Positions 11,085 through 24,652 of a stretch of 64,000 nucleotides of DNA are shown piece by piece. Both the position numbers and the translations under genes were made by a program. The stretch comes from Astropecten irregularis (taxonomy: Eukaryota > Echinodermata > Asteroidea > Paxillosida > Astropectinidae), in the NCBI GenBank assembly GCA_963971285.1, contig OZ020248.1, positions 15,252,001-15,316,000 on the forward strand, given 5' to 3'. Numbering within the stretch: position 1 is the stretch's first letter; the number at the start of each line of letters is the position of its first letter. The notes under the pieces are model-generated. The model saw only the letters and a list, made by a program, of their open reading frames with translations. It was not told the DNA's origin and made no database searches.

Positions 11085-14000
11085 ATTTTGAATTGGATCT
11101 AATTTGTTTTATGGCTTTTGCCTTTGCACCAAAACAACTGCTGTAGACCATTTTGCAATTGCAGAATTACCAAGCTTGAGTGATTTATTTCCTGGGTACT
11201 GTAAGGGCTGCTTCAGCTGCTTGATACCTTTGTTGGGCTAGCTCCCTGAAGTTGCTGACCCAAGGGTGTGCTGAACACTGGGGGTGGATTGGGGTTAAAC
11301 TGGCATTTTTCTTTCTCTAATACCTGTCGGTTTCTGATTGTAGAGAACATAAATCCGTTGATGTTGTATAAAAGTTGGCTTAATAGGTTTCAGAAATGAT
11401 TTAGGGAGTCTGGAACCAAGCAAGCAAGCAGATTTATTTTTTTAACGGCCAGAAACAGGTTTTCTAGGAGCAAAATATTTTTCCAAGACTGAAGCCTGTA
11501 GTCTGAAATAAATCTTTGTCATCAAATAAATTTGCTGGAAATATGTAGGCTAGCAGAATGCTTTGATATTTTAGTGTGGATGATAAAAATACTTGTTATG
11601 AGCAGTATGGACATTGGTAGTTAGTTAATTAATCAGCCAAATGAAAAGAAGAGGATATTGCAAGATTTTGATGAACATTTTCATGTTCAAAGAAATGGTC
11701 TTCTATTTTCAAGTCAATTCCCTGCATGAGTTCACCTCCTAAACACAGCACTGACACTGACATTTCCCCGTTGCATGAGAGTAAAAACCATCTTTGTGAT
11801 GGCAAATTGTAAGTTTTTAAAACCATAAATGGATACTTAAAATTAAGTTGGAACCTTCTTTTGGTGGCAAGTAGCAGTTTCATCCTTATTTGCACCATAA
11901 AATTTTGCAATAACCCTATTTTCATGTAGAAATAGTGTTAATTGCTTGTGAAATTGTGGCCCACCTCCCTTTTACCAGCTTAGGTGCAAGGATGCATATT
12001 TGTCTTTCCCTGCAGTCAGGGCCTACCTTGGTCTAGACCGTACCTGTGTACATTAGCCAAGCAATCGGGCAGAGATCCGCCATCGTGGCCCGGCTTTGAC
12101 TCACAGGAGTGGTGAGCATGTTTGCAGAGCTTCCGCCAAAGACTTGCTCCACAAAGAGGCCGCAATCGATGGAACGTTTCCTGCCTGTTATTTTTGCTTG
12201 CCTACCCTCTTAAGAAGCAAGAGTCCACATTGAGCTGACAGGGGGATGGAAGGACCGAGGTGTGAGTGCATACCTGAACCTAAGCAACACTGATTACAGT
12301 TTGGTGTTAGAGTCTGTTTTTCCCTTGGCCATTGAGTAACCAATAAATGGGCATACTTCAATCCTGTTCCTGTCACCTAACCTACTAATAGCTACAGTGA
12401 GTCCACAGGCTGATAAGTCAAAATTCAAAACAGGATAATCTCCTCACAGAATCAACACACAACCAAGTTGTTAAAAAGTGTAGGCAAATTGCCAGCATGG
12501 TGTGGTACAATTATTAAAATGTATATGTTATTTGCTACATATGCTTCATCCCTAACAACATCCCATAATTAAAACACTGTAGTGTCAGTTGCTGCCTTGT
12601 AAATAGCATTGCATAGCAATGACAAATACGGTACTCAACCAAAATTGTTTATGTTTGAACTTCAGAACCCTGCACCCTTTTGAAGATGTACAAGAAGTGT
12701 GCATATCTTAATCCATATGAGAATGTACTGTGGACGAATTACATGTACGCTCAAATTTTGTACACAAAAACCCATAGGCCACCTGTCTGCGAAAGGGTCT
12801 AGAATTTTATACTGGCCCCTGAGCACCGACGAGCACCTGTACCTGGGCAGTGTTGTGCAATTAACGGTAAAGTTGCTGGACGTAAACCCTTGCGCTGCGT
12901 TTGTTGTCCTCTTTGCCCAGCTTGCCAGTTACACTTTCCTGCAAGTTGACAGCAGCTTTGTGCTGCAGAATGGCATTGTTGCCTTCACAGCCCATGGTCC
13001 TTTTGTGTGGCATTGAATCGGGATAGATTAGCCCCTGAATTTAATCTGACGATGCATGACTGGACTTGCTCGGCATGGACATTGAGAAAATGTTCAGATT
13101 CATTGGGGAGATTACTCATTTTGCTGTGTTGATCGCTCGTATTGATGCAACAAATACTTTCACATTCTAGGTTATCTGGCTCAAAGTGATTTGGCTCAAA
13201 GTGTGTGGTAGCAGAATGCAAACATGTAGCCTGAGGCTTTACATGTAAATGCAGGATGTAATACATCAGATTGATCATTACACATGTTGAAAAAACGTGT
13301 ACATGTGCATCTCAGTACATGTAGCCTTCTGACATAAATGTATGTACACACGTATAGTCGTATACATATATCTGAATACATCTTAACAACTCAATTGTGT
13401 AGTGCAATGTTTGTAGTTAACATTGCTATTGCAAATTGTCCATTGTACAGGCCTACTGCTTTATTAATCATTCACATTGAGGCCGATCTTCTAACATGAC
13501 AGAGCAATGCATTGGTAACAGGTATGATGAAATTTTTGGGAACCAAGCTGGATAGTTTTGAGGTTTCTCTGACTTTGGGAAGCTGAATAGAGTTCGACTG
13601 CCACTTTGGGGAATTTTGTGGCTATGGGAAAACCTTGTCCAAAATGAACAATTTCATTTAACCAAGATTTAGAAAAAATACATTTTTTAGTTATCTAGTT
13701 ATCTGAAGCTCCTTTGTGTAGATACTAGATATCAGTCTATTGTGACACAAAAAAGAAGAAAACATTTCAGCTGTATAAAATGCTGAGTACGTTTATTTGA
13801 TTTTTATAGATACGTGTAATAGGCTATGCTAGATCACGATGAAATGTTTCTGCTATTAAGTAGGACTACATGCATTCAGTTTGTTCTCTCAGTAGTGAAG
13901 TGAAGTCCCTCACACATCCAATCTGCCGCCACGGCACAGACCACAGGCCAACTCATCTAACAGCTTCCTGGTTGAAGACCCCCCCCCCATCTCTGCTCAG

Positions 14001-15407
14001 TGGCTCAGGATTTGAGATGAATGATGGGAAATCAATTGGCTTCTTGTATACATACGTGTCCTAACTATCTATTCAACGTGGGGGAGGAGGAAGGTGACAG
14101 TACATGGTCACATGGGACAGTCACATGGTAGAGGAACACTTCAATTCCTCCATGGTCTCATTAAGGGAATATCTAAGATCTTCCTCCATTCAAACAAATG
14201 TTGAAGCCTTGTGGAGACAGCTACAAGTTTGTTAATTAAGTTCAATGTATGACAAAAAGCATCTGATGAAGTAGTTGTTACTACAGATGCGTATGTAGTT
14301 TTTCTCCTCGTATTAGTCTTTAAGTGCTATCCTAATTTTCTTTATCATGTATGACAATTAGAATTGTATGGCTGTTTTAATGTGTCCTTCCATCCTCCTA
14401 CAAAAATTATAAAATTTGTAAAAGATAACTTACAAAAAAAGAGTTGAGCTTTCAAATCAGTTATTTCATTGTTCCTTAAATTAATCACTTTATACCCCAG
14501 CCCTGCCCAGCATGCAAATATTTATTAGTCTAGAGCAATCTGGACAAGTGAGATGTACATCTGGGAAAACCACTTTGGTTACATAGTCCAAAATATAAAG
14601 CAATTTGTCTGTGTGAAATTGTCATGTTAGATACAATTTCTGATAAAATGGTCCATGTGGCAAATTGGGAAAAGACTTCTCAGACATATGCATACTAGTT
14701 AGGCCTACATATTGTAGGCCTACAACTGAATTACATGAGCTAATAACAGTAGGCCTGTGTAATTATGCCCAACTTCAAGTAATTGTATTCTGAATTCTCC
14801 AATTTCCCTGCATCATTCTGAAAACATGTTTGCTGTCTGAGGCAAGTTCCACCTTTGCCATTTATCAACTAATTGCCTGAATATTTCATGTTCAGCCTGT
14901 GCACATGTAGGCCTATATGAAAGGTCTTTTCATTGTATAATTTAAAAGGCCTAGCAATTTATAGTGCATTTATTTTAATCATTTACTGTTTCATGTTACC
15001 ATGGAGACCTATCCTCGTGGCAATTTGTTGATATTGGATACGCACAATGGGCACATGGGTATAGATGCATGCACCATTGATCATTATGTGTTCTATCTCT
15101 CCATTGAAATGTGAAAACTTTATTACCAGTATTATTAGAATGAAGAGTTTGTTTACCGGTATGTGGATCGGTTTGCAGAAACAACATTCATTCGTACTTT
15201 CGCACTTCTATTTCATGCTTACTTCTCGTAAGGTCTCAACGTTTCAACGAGCCTGCTCTAGTCCTCATCAGGAGGTTGTTTGTTGGTCTTTGTTTTCATG
15301 TGTACTGTTTCATTGAAGCCTACAGTTGTTGGCATCCCGCATCCCCCACAACTTATTTGCATTATGAATTCCTGTTCCTCCCCTCCCCTTAATTTCCTAA
15401 ACACGAC
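11085..15407 (+). other. Intron 1 sequence, no gene seen
   Basis: AT-rich intron. Frames on both strands (for example 11629-11925 minus, 12699-13016 plus) are around 100 codons or fewer, without motifs. Paired TAGGCCTAC octamers occur at about 14700-14726. No convincing repeat array. Confidence 0.45.
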
Positions 15408-15754
15408 TCAAATAGTCGCGCTTTTTGTTATGTGTCCACACAGGCAAAAACGCGCAACCCAAATGGCACCGGTACGATTTCTATCAAACTGCGCGTACGT
15501 AATGAAGCGTGAAGTTGGCATGCATCCTGTGTTAAATTCGCGCGCCCGCCTTGCATGATGGGATAAAAAAAAATGGGGTTTTTTGGTGCACCGTTCACAC
15601 AGCTAATAATCGCGACTATTTGCAAAAAGATTGCGATTTAAATCGCGCTCCAAATCGCGGTCCAAGCCTCCAAATCGTGTTTATTTGTGTCCACACACAA
15701 ATAAGCGCGACTACCCAAATAGTCGTGCTTTTTTGGTGCGTGTGAACGCACCTC
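15408..15754. mobile_element. MITE-4 copy (GTTCACAC / AAATCGCG family), left end incomplete
   Basis: Shares with 27412-27814 the blocks GTCGCGCTTTTTGTT, GTGTCCACACA, GGTACGATTTCT, TTGCATGATGGGAT, GGTGCACCGTTCACA and runs of AAATCGCGCTCC, and ends GGTGCGTGTGAACGCACCT. The outer left inverted repeat of the family (AGGCACGTTCACAC) is missing. Frames at 15428-15990 fall in this repeat and are not genes. Confidence 0.8.
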
Positions 15755-16220
15755 ATACTCAAAGTGTCAACCCTTCAGAGGACAACAGACTCTTGATCAA
15801 TCAACTTTCCTTCACAGAATGCAAAAATCCCCTCTTTCAATCCCCCATTCCAAAGTTCCAGTTGTTCTGTCAGCGCATGTATTGGGTTTTTGTCCCCAGT
15901 CAGACCCTCAGGGCAGTTTGCCTGAAACCCTATCAGTCTGCTTGCTGTAGGTCCATCAATCAAAGACCATTTGATATGCCCATTGTTTAGTATGAGATTA
16001 AATATAATGGGCCTTACCCGCCTCCTTCCAAATAACCCAAAGCCACCTTTTAAAAGATTTACTGCAATGACCCTTTGCCACTGTTTTAGATCGGGTTTCC
16101 AGTGGGCGGATCTTCCTCTCTTTTCCCTTCAAATGTCCTCCCAATGTTGAGTTGTGAATCAAATGTCATACTTCATGGTTGACGTTTCTCTCCTTCTATG
16201 GTTCTACCTTTTAAAATCAT

Positions 16221-16334
16221 ACTTGGAATTGGGAGGGCCTGACGCGATTCGATCCTAATGGGATCTTTACCGATTTAGCCTTGGATAAAGATCCTGCTAG
16301 GATTGAAATGCGTCAGACCCTCCTAACTGCAAGC
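16221..16334. mobile_element. MITE-5 hairpin copy
   Basis: Inverted repeat: the left arm CTTGGAATTGGGAGGGCCTG with CGATTCGATCCTAATGGGATC, and the right arm GATCCTGCTAGGATTGAAAT with GCGTCAGACCCTCCTAACTG. A short centre, CTTTACCGATTTAGCC, separates the arms. The whole 114-bp unit can fold into one long stem. Related copies lie at 17024, 31473, 43915, 46648 and 51136. Confidence 0.85.
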
Positions 16335-16350
16335 ATTTTATAAATTTCAG

Positions 16351-16488
16351 GGGCCGATTTCATAAAGCTCTCGATTTGCGACGCGTTCTATCTGCGACGC
16401 GTCGCATTTATGCGGTGAGTCCAAAGAGAAAGGATGCCGATGCGTCTTAACTCTGCGACGCGTCGTAAGTTTTATGAAAGCGGCCCCT
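16351..16488. mobile_element. Fold-back element with GGGGCCGATTTCATAAAG ends
   Basis: Starts GGGGCCGATTTCATAAAGCT and ends TTTTATGAAAGCGGCCCCT, a terminal inverted repeat. The interior contains three GCGACGCGT motifs (CTCGATTTGCGACGCG, CTGCGACGCGTCGCA, CTCTGCGACGCGTCGT), themselves palindromic. It is one of a set of short elements that all end in variants of GATTTCAC...GTGAAATC with purine/pyrimidine GGGG/CCCC tips. Confidence 0.8.
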
Positions 16489-17023
16489 GGTCATTATTGT
16501 GCCTGATGAGCAGTTTGCAATAGCTTATTACGTGTATTTCAAAGAAATCAATCAATGAAATGCGGCAATATTTCAGCTCTTCTGTTCTCTGATCCACATG
16601 TCCATTCATTTTTTTAATTTCATGGTCACCACTTTGTTCCATTTCTGTCAGTGATGTCTTGATTGTATTCCGCTGCAAGGTTAAGGGGCAGTTGTTGCTA
16701 TGACAGAGTTCATAGCACTCTTAATAAGCAGGTTGTTTTTTTCATCTGATCATGCACATGATGATTCTCCACTCCTCATGTAGTTGGTGTTTTCTCTGAG
16801 TTCTATGAGCCTATTGATATCAGTTCTAGATTTCCATTTAGACTTGTTCATCATTGCAGTGACAGTTTCTTCCTCTATTATAAAGATCACAATTGAAATA
16901 TAATTTTCCTAGAGTTTTCAAACTGTTTGACTTTGAAGGTTCTTTTCTTCTTTTGTTTAAAATTTGAAACCCGTCTAAAAATTGGATTATACAAGTACAA
17001 GTAATAAACTCAATACAAGCAAT

Positions 17024-17125
17024 AAACTGCTGCAAACTGCTCATCAGCCAAAATAATGACCAGAAATTTATCAAATGCTTAGAGTTAGGAGGGCCTGATG
17101 CATTTCGATCCTAGCAGGATCTGTA
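17024..17125. mobile_element. MITE-5 copy, 5' part only
   Basis: Contains the conserved head AAACTGCTGCAAACTGCTCA then TCAGCCAAAATAATGACC, and the left hairpin arm AGTTAGGAGGGCCTGATGC with TTTCGATCCTAGCAGGATCT. The right arm is absent. The head and half hairpin together show that the head belongs to the same family as the hairpin. Confidence 0.8.
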
Positions 17126-20100
17126 TCCACTTGAGGGTAAAAATTGGATTGAAAGAAATGTGCAAATTGTGCATCAGAAATTATTGGCTGGGTTTGTTTT
17201 GTGGCCATTTACAGTATCTGCTGTGCTGTATTTGCACTAACAACTCCAATCATGATGTATGTAGCGCAAACTACAATTTGACCTCTCAGTGTGAAAGACC
17301 CTAATCAGCGTAATGTAATGTAACCACGCATCATTTGGATTGGCGTCATTATTCATTTCCACAAACAACTCTCCAAGGCTTCATTGTGTTGGTTGACACA
17401 AACGCATTAATACTAAGTACACACATTGCCACTTGTCAGAGTTATACAATATTTGGACAATTCGAATGCCATTTGGGATTTTTCTGATACACACATTCAC
17501 AAGAAAGAGGATTTACACCATTTGACATTCAGCAAAGTTTTTAATCTGGAGATCATCCATTCTTTCTTCTTTCTTTGCAGCCAAACTGTAACAATGGCAT
17601 CTTGAGAACATGTGAATGAATGGAGTGAACAGTGCTCAATGCCCAGATTAGCAGAGTAATATACAGTGTATATACAAAATCTGTCTGGAATTTGAGGGCT
17701 TAAGGCAGCTTAAGGGGGAATTACTTTTTCCATCAAAGGATTAGCTAGTTTTGTTTGACAGTTTATTTCAAACTCCTTTATGCTCAGTACATGGATTGGG
17801 TGCAATCTCTTGCAAAGTGAAAACCATTTCCTGATTAGGATTACTGACATTTTCCTCACAAACCTTCAAGAGTTTCTTCCTTCTCCCAAACTCTGGTTTC
17901 TTTTTAAAACTGTGCTCTGTCTTCACCCTCCTGAGGACGAATAGAGCACATTTGGAACCTTGAGTGTTAAGCAATCAGTTTTTCTCAGAACCACACACTT
18001 ACTGAAAAGATTACATGGTGTAACCACAACCCTACCTTATTAAGTACTTCCACCATGTATAGTGTAAGTCTTATTTGTACTCTGTCTCCTTCTCTAGAGT
18101 TCGTTCACATGACTGCAACTCTGGTTCTTGTAAAAACAGCACTTTACACAAAGTTCTTACAAATTCTATAAAATTCTTCTTCTAAAGATTGTTTCTTCTC
18201 CCATGCAGACCCTTAAATCATTTAAATTTCAGGCTGTCAGGAGTTACACAGAAATGTACATGTATCATTTGCCAGTCTGATAGTTTAAGAATAAAATTGT
18301 ATGTTTTATTAATTATATTTCTTACACCTGTGTATTTAATTTTCTCTAAGGATTCTCCCTAAGTGACTTTGATCTTTAATGTGTGACATTGTCATCTGAT
18401 TTATGGGTGGCAAAATGGGGTATAAATTAATAACAGCAAAAAGGGATCATCTTGTGTTTTTCATGATTATCCAATTTTTATTATTATAATCACAATTTAA
18501 TATTTGGAAAAAACATCCTGATATATCATGCCTCCATGCAGCCCCTTTTCCCTTCTTTTCCCTGTCAGATACCTTTCTTGGTTTGTCAAAGCTGTGTTCT
18601 ATTTTTATCCCTAGACATCGGCAGGAACTGTCTGCAGCCAATTTGCAGTTTTGCCCTCACTGCACAGGCTTCCCGTTCCCACTTATATCCATTGACACCC
18701 AGGTACTAAAGCACGGAATTAAATGGGCTGTCTCATTAACAAGCCAAATCAGACGGCTTTAAGTACATATCTACTGTTAAGCAGCTCGCAGAAAGGTAGC
18801 CGGGGCTGGATCCCTTCCCATCTCTGTGTACTTTTCCCTCCAACTGCCTTCTTGAGCAAGTTTGAATAGAAATTCCACAAGCCAAGTGGATTCCCCGGGG
18901 GCAGAGTGATACGCCACAAGAGGAGGGAATTGCAAATCGAGAAATGAATCCCTCTCCCGGCCCGACAGAAAAAAAACAACATATGGGACGGCCCTTATAC
19001 AAAGAAAAGTCGGGGCATTCTCCTGGGAGAGTTTACCGAAGGTCTCGGGTGATACCCATTGAGTTTGCTATAGGTCCCAGGACAAGGTATCTATCCAAGC
19101 AATCTTGTCTCTCCTGGAGGGAGATATCAGGCAGCATCCCAAGGAGGGATGGACTGCATGAAGAGGGACGCCAGGAGGTATCGGGATGCAGAGATGAGCC
19201 GATAAAGAATTGATTTCTTTAGCTCTTAGTTTTTTTTTCTTTGGTTGAGGGGAAGCTTTTTGGCTTGAAGGTACGGACAGACATGCTGTGAAACATAAAG
19301 CCCCTCGCCTTAAGTCTTGAGGCACGATGTTGGATTACCATGTAAGATAAGAAGATGCTGACGGATAACTCTTCGTGCAAGCTGCCCTTTTCGATACCGG
19401 TCAGCCGGAAACAATTTAGTTCTTTGGAGAAAAAAAAAAGAGAGTTTCCGATAAGAGTGAATGTATTGTACAATCTGAGTAGGCAAATGATGATGAACTG
19501 AGCACACTCCAAGATTTAAAACTTTGTTTGATGATGATCGATTCGTGTGACAATTGAAAGGGGAAAATAATCAACAAAGTCTTAGTGAGACACTAAAGAA
19601 CATATCAACCAAATTGTGCTTTGAAAATTGTGTTTTTGATATCCAAGTTTGCTCTCAGTGTCTCAGGTCCATTTCATTGTATATTTCAAATATTTAATTA
19701 ATAAAGAACAAAGATATTCCAGCAGGATTTAATAGTGCAACTTTTTACTTTTGTGTTATTTGTGCTCTAACCAGTGAGCTCTCTGACTGCGTTTTCACTG
19801 AATCCACCTCATCCACCTAGGAGGGTTCAATTGAGCACTCACAGGGGTTGATTATTGCTTTCGTGTTTACACTCGATCCCGATCCGCCTTCAATCCATCT
19901 TTCGTACCGGAAGAGCGCGCCCATACAATAAGCCTGTATCTACGACTTTGCGAGTTTTAAGGTTAAAAATGAATGATTTTTAGATCTAATGCAATCTATT
20001 CTGTCCCTGTGTTGGCATTGACCTAAAGTATCATTCACCTTTTGTTCAGATGTTAATAGAAGCCTTGAAAGTACACACCTACCTGCCCTACATCTCAAGG

Positions 20101-20331
20101 ATCAATTAAGACATTAGCAACATTAGCAATGCTGAAATCCTTGACTTCTGTAACTCAATTCACTTGCTGGTTGTCACTTAAAACTGCCCATGTATATATA
20201 CATGATGCTTGCATGTACAGAGCTGGCCTCACTGAATACATTGATAGCTGCCAGTTTGCAATTATTCTAAGGCAATTCTTATCTAACATGTATGCCTGCC
20301 ATGATGACAACCGTCAGTATTGAGTATCTAT
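17126..20331 (+). other. Intron 1 sequence, no gene seen
   Basis: No exon, array or clear element. Overlapping frames at 18736-19512 on both strands are under 100 codons with no motif. At about 19792-19915 there is a stretch starting CTGCGTTTTCACTGAATCC that looks like one end of a transposon of the ...TTTTCAC type, but no partner end was found. Confidence 0.45.
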
Positions 20332-20672
20332 AGGGCTTTTCACACTATCCAAAATCTCGGGGTTGGAACCGGATCGAACCCGAGACATTTTTCAACCCCT
20401 TGTCACATCTGAACATTTTCAACCCCGAGCCAACCCGGGTAGGACATCCTAGCTGGATCGAAATCAACCCTGGTAGGGAGCAGGGTTGAAAATCTCAACC
20501 CGGTTCCAAACTGCATTTTGTGCCGTGATCTGTGTTGTATGAGCCGGTTCACCAAAAACGTAATGTGAATGTTGCATCTCTTTGATCCAGTTCAAATTCT
20601 TGCCAGGCTGAACAGGGGCAGATCCAGGTTGGTTTGAACATGGATCGAAAAGGAGATAGTGTGAAAAGGCCT
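20332..20672. mobile_element. MITE-3 copy (GGCCTTTTCACACT ends)
   Basis: Left end AGGGCTTTTCACACTATCC, right end AGTGTGAAAAGGCCT, an inverted repeat of about 14 bp. The interior is rich in CAACCCCGAG / CTCGGGGTTG and AACCCGGG motifs that repeat in both directions. Same family as 32650-32994. No coding capacity. Confidence 0.85.
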
Positions 20673-20949
20673 CAACTCAATGAAGACCATTCAGTAACCA
20701 GAATTTGCAATGAGGTGGGCCAAGTGCATATGAAAGATCAAACTAAATCTGCATGCTCCAAGTCCTTAAAGGGTGTGTAGGCCTACAACTTTGGTGAAAG
20801 TGACTGAACAGCTGCAGGCTGCATGATTTGTCATGGGATACAAACAATGAAATTTACATGTCATCATCGGAAACAGTAGCAATGAAAAACTGCCGTTGCA
20901 ATTGTTTCATGAAATTGTGCCTTTCGAAATAGGTTCTGATCTTAACTTG

Positions 20950-21119
20950 AGATCAAAACTGTTTTCGGTCTATGTTTGACTAAATATTAACAGTTCAATT
21001 TCACAATTTCAGGTGGAGATATTTTAATGGTATGTCTATACCAGCACCATCTTTGTACCATGTACGTTATATGTAAATCTGTGAACATTTCTGTTTCGGT
21101 TTGTTATAATGCCCTTTAA
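20950..21119 (-). mobile_element. MITE-1 fragment, inner and right part
   Basis: Retains GAGATCAAAACTGTTTTCGG, CAATTTCAGGTGGAGATATT, TTAATGGTATGTCTATACCA, GCACCATCTTTGTACC and GTGAACATTTCTGTTTCGG and ends CCCTTTAAA. The left terminal repeat and about half of the element are missing. Confidence 0.75.
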
Positions 21120-22670
21120 ACTAAATTGCATTTGTTTCTAAATGCTCTGGTTCATTTTAAGCCACTGCAGAATGCCTAAATTTCTAATTTGGAACACTGT
21201 CTGATTTTTTTTGCCTGTATTGTGACCATCTACCATTTTTTTTCAATTAGTAATGTGTGTCTCAGGTTTCTGCAAACTGTAGGCCTATAAAATGTCCCAA
21301 GAGTCTACCATATTTGTCATTGGTGATCATATCTGAAGTTTGGATTCACTTAACTGCATGTAAATTGCATATTTTATTGTTGGGTTCTGGGGCCTGCAGG
21401 ATTGTGTCCAGCGTCCAGTCTAGGTCAGTTCTGACCGTCCAGTAGCGACCTCCCGCACAGTTAAATGCAGTTTGTCCCCTTCACACACAAGGAGACAGGA
21501 TTATGACTAAGTCCCCCTTTCAGCTCTTAGAAATCTGGACAGGTACACTCCCATACACTAAGTCTGCCGTTTGTAGTTTGTGAGTCTACCATCTGAGATT
21601 TAGGAACCTCTTGTCTCCTACTGAAAGGCGTTCTCCCTCTCCAACTTGAAGATGGGATGAGATTCTTTTCAAGGAGAACCATCAATTGAACTGTTTGGGG
21701 ATTGTAGTACAGTGTCTTTGAGTTTGAGCCGCCCGTAGGCTCAGTAAAAAAAGTACAAATGAATTATCCCTACTTCTTCCCTGATGGTGGCTTGCTTTCC
21801 CACGGTTGTTTCATCAAATTGGGTAAAACTGAAGAAAAGATCATTCTGGGATCTGGATTCTTGACACCTTCCAGCCAATAACTGTGTTAGGTACTGGTAG
21901 GGTACACTACATACTCGTACCATCTTTTGAAAGTTTTGTTGAAAAACGAGTAGTGGCCAGAGAGCACCATGTTAAGAATTGGAGGCACAAAATCAGAATA
22001 TTTGAAGTTTGATATTTTATATTTTGAAGTTGAAAAGAAAAACCAAAGGGTCAAACTGCTGAAGTTTGTCAAGTTTCAGAAAGCAACAATACAAAATTGC
22101 AGGAACGCATTTCCCCTCATATCAGCTGATTTCTTCAATTTTCTCATCACACTCATGCCTCTGAAAATACACACGCAAAAGTCTTGGAATTTCCTCTGGT
22201 TTTCTTAATTCTGAGTTGCATGCCTGCTGTTACTGAAGTTTCAAATTTTACTCTTGGTTTCTTGAAATGGTATAGAATTCTTGAGGAAACTTGAGGACTG
22301 GAAGAAACCTAGCCTATCTACAGAAATATTGGAGTGGTAAAATGATAGAGACTAACGTTGAAATTACCAGAGCTAAATGATATCCTCAGATACATGTGTT
22401 CCTATAGTTTCTGTACAAATTAATCTGTGGATAAACCGTAATGCAAGAAACAAGAGGAACATAACACCAGACATAACATATTGAACAGAGGGGGAAGTAT
22501 AAAACAAATAACCTTGCCTGTTTTGTTGGCCGACCAGCTGCGTCCTTAATAACAGGTCTCCAATCTCCTGGTGTGAATCCTTGGATTCCTTGGTCTGATT
22601 TATTACTAACAATTGGATAATGGATAATGTGTCCCTCTCTGCCCTAAATTGAATGCACGTTGTTGAGGGA
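21120..22670 (+). other. Intron 1 sequence, no gene seen
   Basis: AT-rich intron with no supported exon. Frames at 21741-22612 are chance frames on both strands. Confidence 0.45.
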
Positions 22671-22845
22671 GGCTGAGATTTCTCAGATTAAAATCTGATT
22701 TCAGACTTTTTTGTTTGGGATTTCAGATTTTTTTTCCTCACAGGCTGTGTACAAAAGTATAGGAGATTTTCAGATTTCAGAATTTTTATGCTCCCTTTCA
22801 GCTGTTTTCAGACATTTTTATCATTGATCAATCTCATCCCTGTTG
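22671..22845. mobile_element. MITE-7 copy (CAGGGATGAGATT ends)
   Basis: Contains GATTTCAGATTTTTTTTCC, TCACAGGCTGTGTACAAAAG, TATAGGAGATTTTCAGATTT, GCTCCCTTTCAGCTGTTTTC, and ends ATCTCATCCCTG. These blocks occur in the same order at 38158-38312. The left terminus is altered (GAGGCTGAGATT) compared with the other copy. Confidence 0.8.
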
Positions 22846-23195
22846 AGGGGGCTGGGTATTTTGTTTTTAAAAATTGTAGGCCTGCATTCCCTTTTTTCCT
22901 TCCACAAATATTGTTTGTAAAGGTGGGGAGGGCCTAGTTTTCAGATTTTTCACTTTAACATGTTACTTCACGGTGAACCAAAACATGGTAGATTGATTGA
23001 CAAATAACACCACAGGGATGGGCAGAGTTTTTATTTTGGATTTGATAAACTGGGAATTTGTAAACCTGCTTGTTTCAGATAAAAAAAAAACAGTTACCTT
23101 TTGTTTTGATTGACAAGACTTCAGCTCTAAATTGTTTAGTCTGAATGTTGTTTGGGAATAATTTCACCCACTTTGCTGCTGGTTCACACAGTGGA

Positions 23196-23547
23196 TTAAA
23201 GGTACATTACAGGATTGGTAACATACCCAAACGGAAATGTTCAAAGATTTATTGATAACTTTCAGGATATGAAGATGGTGCTGGTACTAGTGGTAGAAAC
23301 ATAGGCCTACTTTTAAAATTTTTCCGCCTGAAATGGTCTATTTATCCAGAAATTAGTCAAACAAAGACCGAAAACAGTTTGATCTTGGGATAAGATCAAA
23401 ACCATTCTTTTTGTTTTATAAGAAAATTTTTGTCTGGTTTTCGCTATTTTCGTAACTCAGATGTCCGATTGAGCTCAAATTTTCTCAGGTTTATCATTTC
23501 ATGTACATGCTGGATTAGACAAAGTGTGAGTGCTGTTCTGTGACCTT
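23196..23547 (+). mobile_element. MITE-1b copy (variant termini)
   Basis: Starts TTAAAGGTACATTACAGGAT then TGGTAAC. The inner part matches MITE-1 (GGATATGAAGATGGTGCTGG, GAAATGGTCTATTTATCCAG, AGACCGAAAACAGTTTGATC). The distal half differs: TCGTAACTCAGATGTCCGAT, TGAGCTCAAATTTTCTCAGG, GACAAAGTGTGAGTGCTGTT. The distal half matches 36540-36861, 59070-59453 and 61401-61732, defining a sister subfamily that shares one half with MITE-1. Confidence 0.8.
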
Positions 23548-24222
23548 AACCAGTCATAATCTATATTATATATCTTTAATTTGCCACAGCAAGTTTTGCA
23601 GCTCAAGCCATTGTTAGTTGATTGCCCCAGTTGGCTGTCTCAAGTTCTGGTTGGAACCTTTCACCATTCACAGTGCCTCATTATGCCTCATTATAATTTG
23701 CATACATATTAGCCGTGCTCACACCCAAGTGAGTATAATACTCATTACAATGCATTTGCATGTGTACACAATCAAAATGAGTTTCAGCAATTAAGGCAAA
23801 TCATATAATCAATTGCTTTGTATTTGACAATTAGCATCCCTAAATACATGTATGCTGTAATTACACAGTGCGGCTAGGGAACAGGTGTTAAACATGGTCT
23901 AATACAATATTTGTATAGAGGCATCTGTGGCAAGGACATAATGATAAATACATCCACCTGGTTTTCCCACCTAACAATATACTGTTAATTGATCTTCATT
24001 GGGCATTGTTCCTTGCACAGACATAATACTTTGACTTAAAAGCCCTGATTGATTTGGTGGTCATTAACAGAACCAATTGGGGTGACCAGCTTGGTGCTGC
24101 AGGATTAGTGCAATTATGTGTTCTTCTCAGATGGTGAATATTTAATACATAGCCTCAGGGGATGTTTCAAATTACTGTGAAATGCCACTATGACTATCTG
24201 CATACAGAACTTTATTACAAAC

Positions 24223-24652
24223 TAGTGCTGGGATTCCTATCCGGTTATAGATTAACCGACCCGGATTTAATTATCCTGTTATTTCCACAAACCGTTAGCG
24301 GAAACTGAAAGGAAAAAAAAAAGATGAAAAAAAAAACAACATTTGGCTCATGCTCATCAACCCAAAAAGTGTAGAATACATACTTGAATCTTAAGTCAGT
24401 CATTTTGTCCATTTTGCCAAGTAGAAACACGCTTTTCATATGATCTAAAAGAAACATTGTAAATTGTATGTATTTGATCTAAATGCTTGATCTAAAAAAT
24501 AACATCGAAAAAATCATTCCGAAAATGACGAAAACATTGAAGAAGACGTATACCACGAATCATGCTGGTCACGTGTGATTACATACCGGTTGGTTAACTG
24601 TTTATTGCAATCAGTAACTGGATATGAAATTATCCGATTTTGCCCAGCACTA
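24223..24652. mobile_element. hAT-like non-autonomous element (TAGTGCTGGG ends)
   Basis: The ends TAGTGCTGGGAT and GCCCAGCACTA form an inverted repeat. Subterminal CCGGTTATAGATTAACCGAC on the left is mirrored by ATACCGGTTGGTTAACTG on the right. The 8 bp on each side (TTACAAAC and TAACGAAC) agree at 6 of 8 positions, consistent with an old 8-bp duplication. The interior has A-rich runs and no transposase; a 70-codon minus-strand frame at 24245-24457 is a chance frame. Confidence 0.7.

Noticed and set aside
12699..13016. 105-codon plus-strand frame
   Set aside because: No motif, no acceptor or donor in phase with the gene, and an overlapping minus-strand frame. Likely chance.
15428..15990. Overlapping frames of 62-119 codons
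   Set aside because: They lie largely within the MITE-4 repeat and the adjoining unique DNA, in several frames on both strands.
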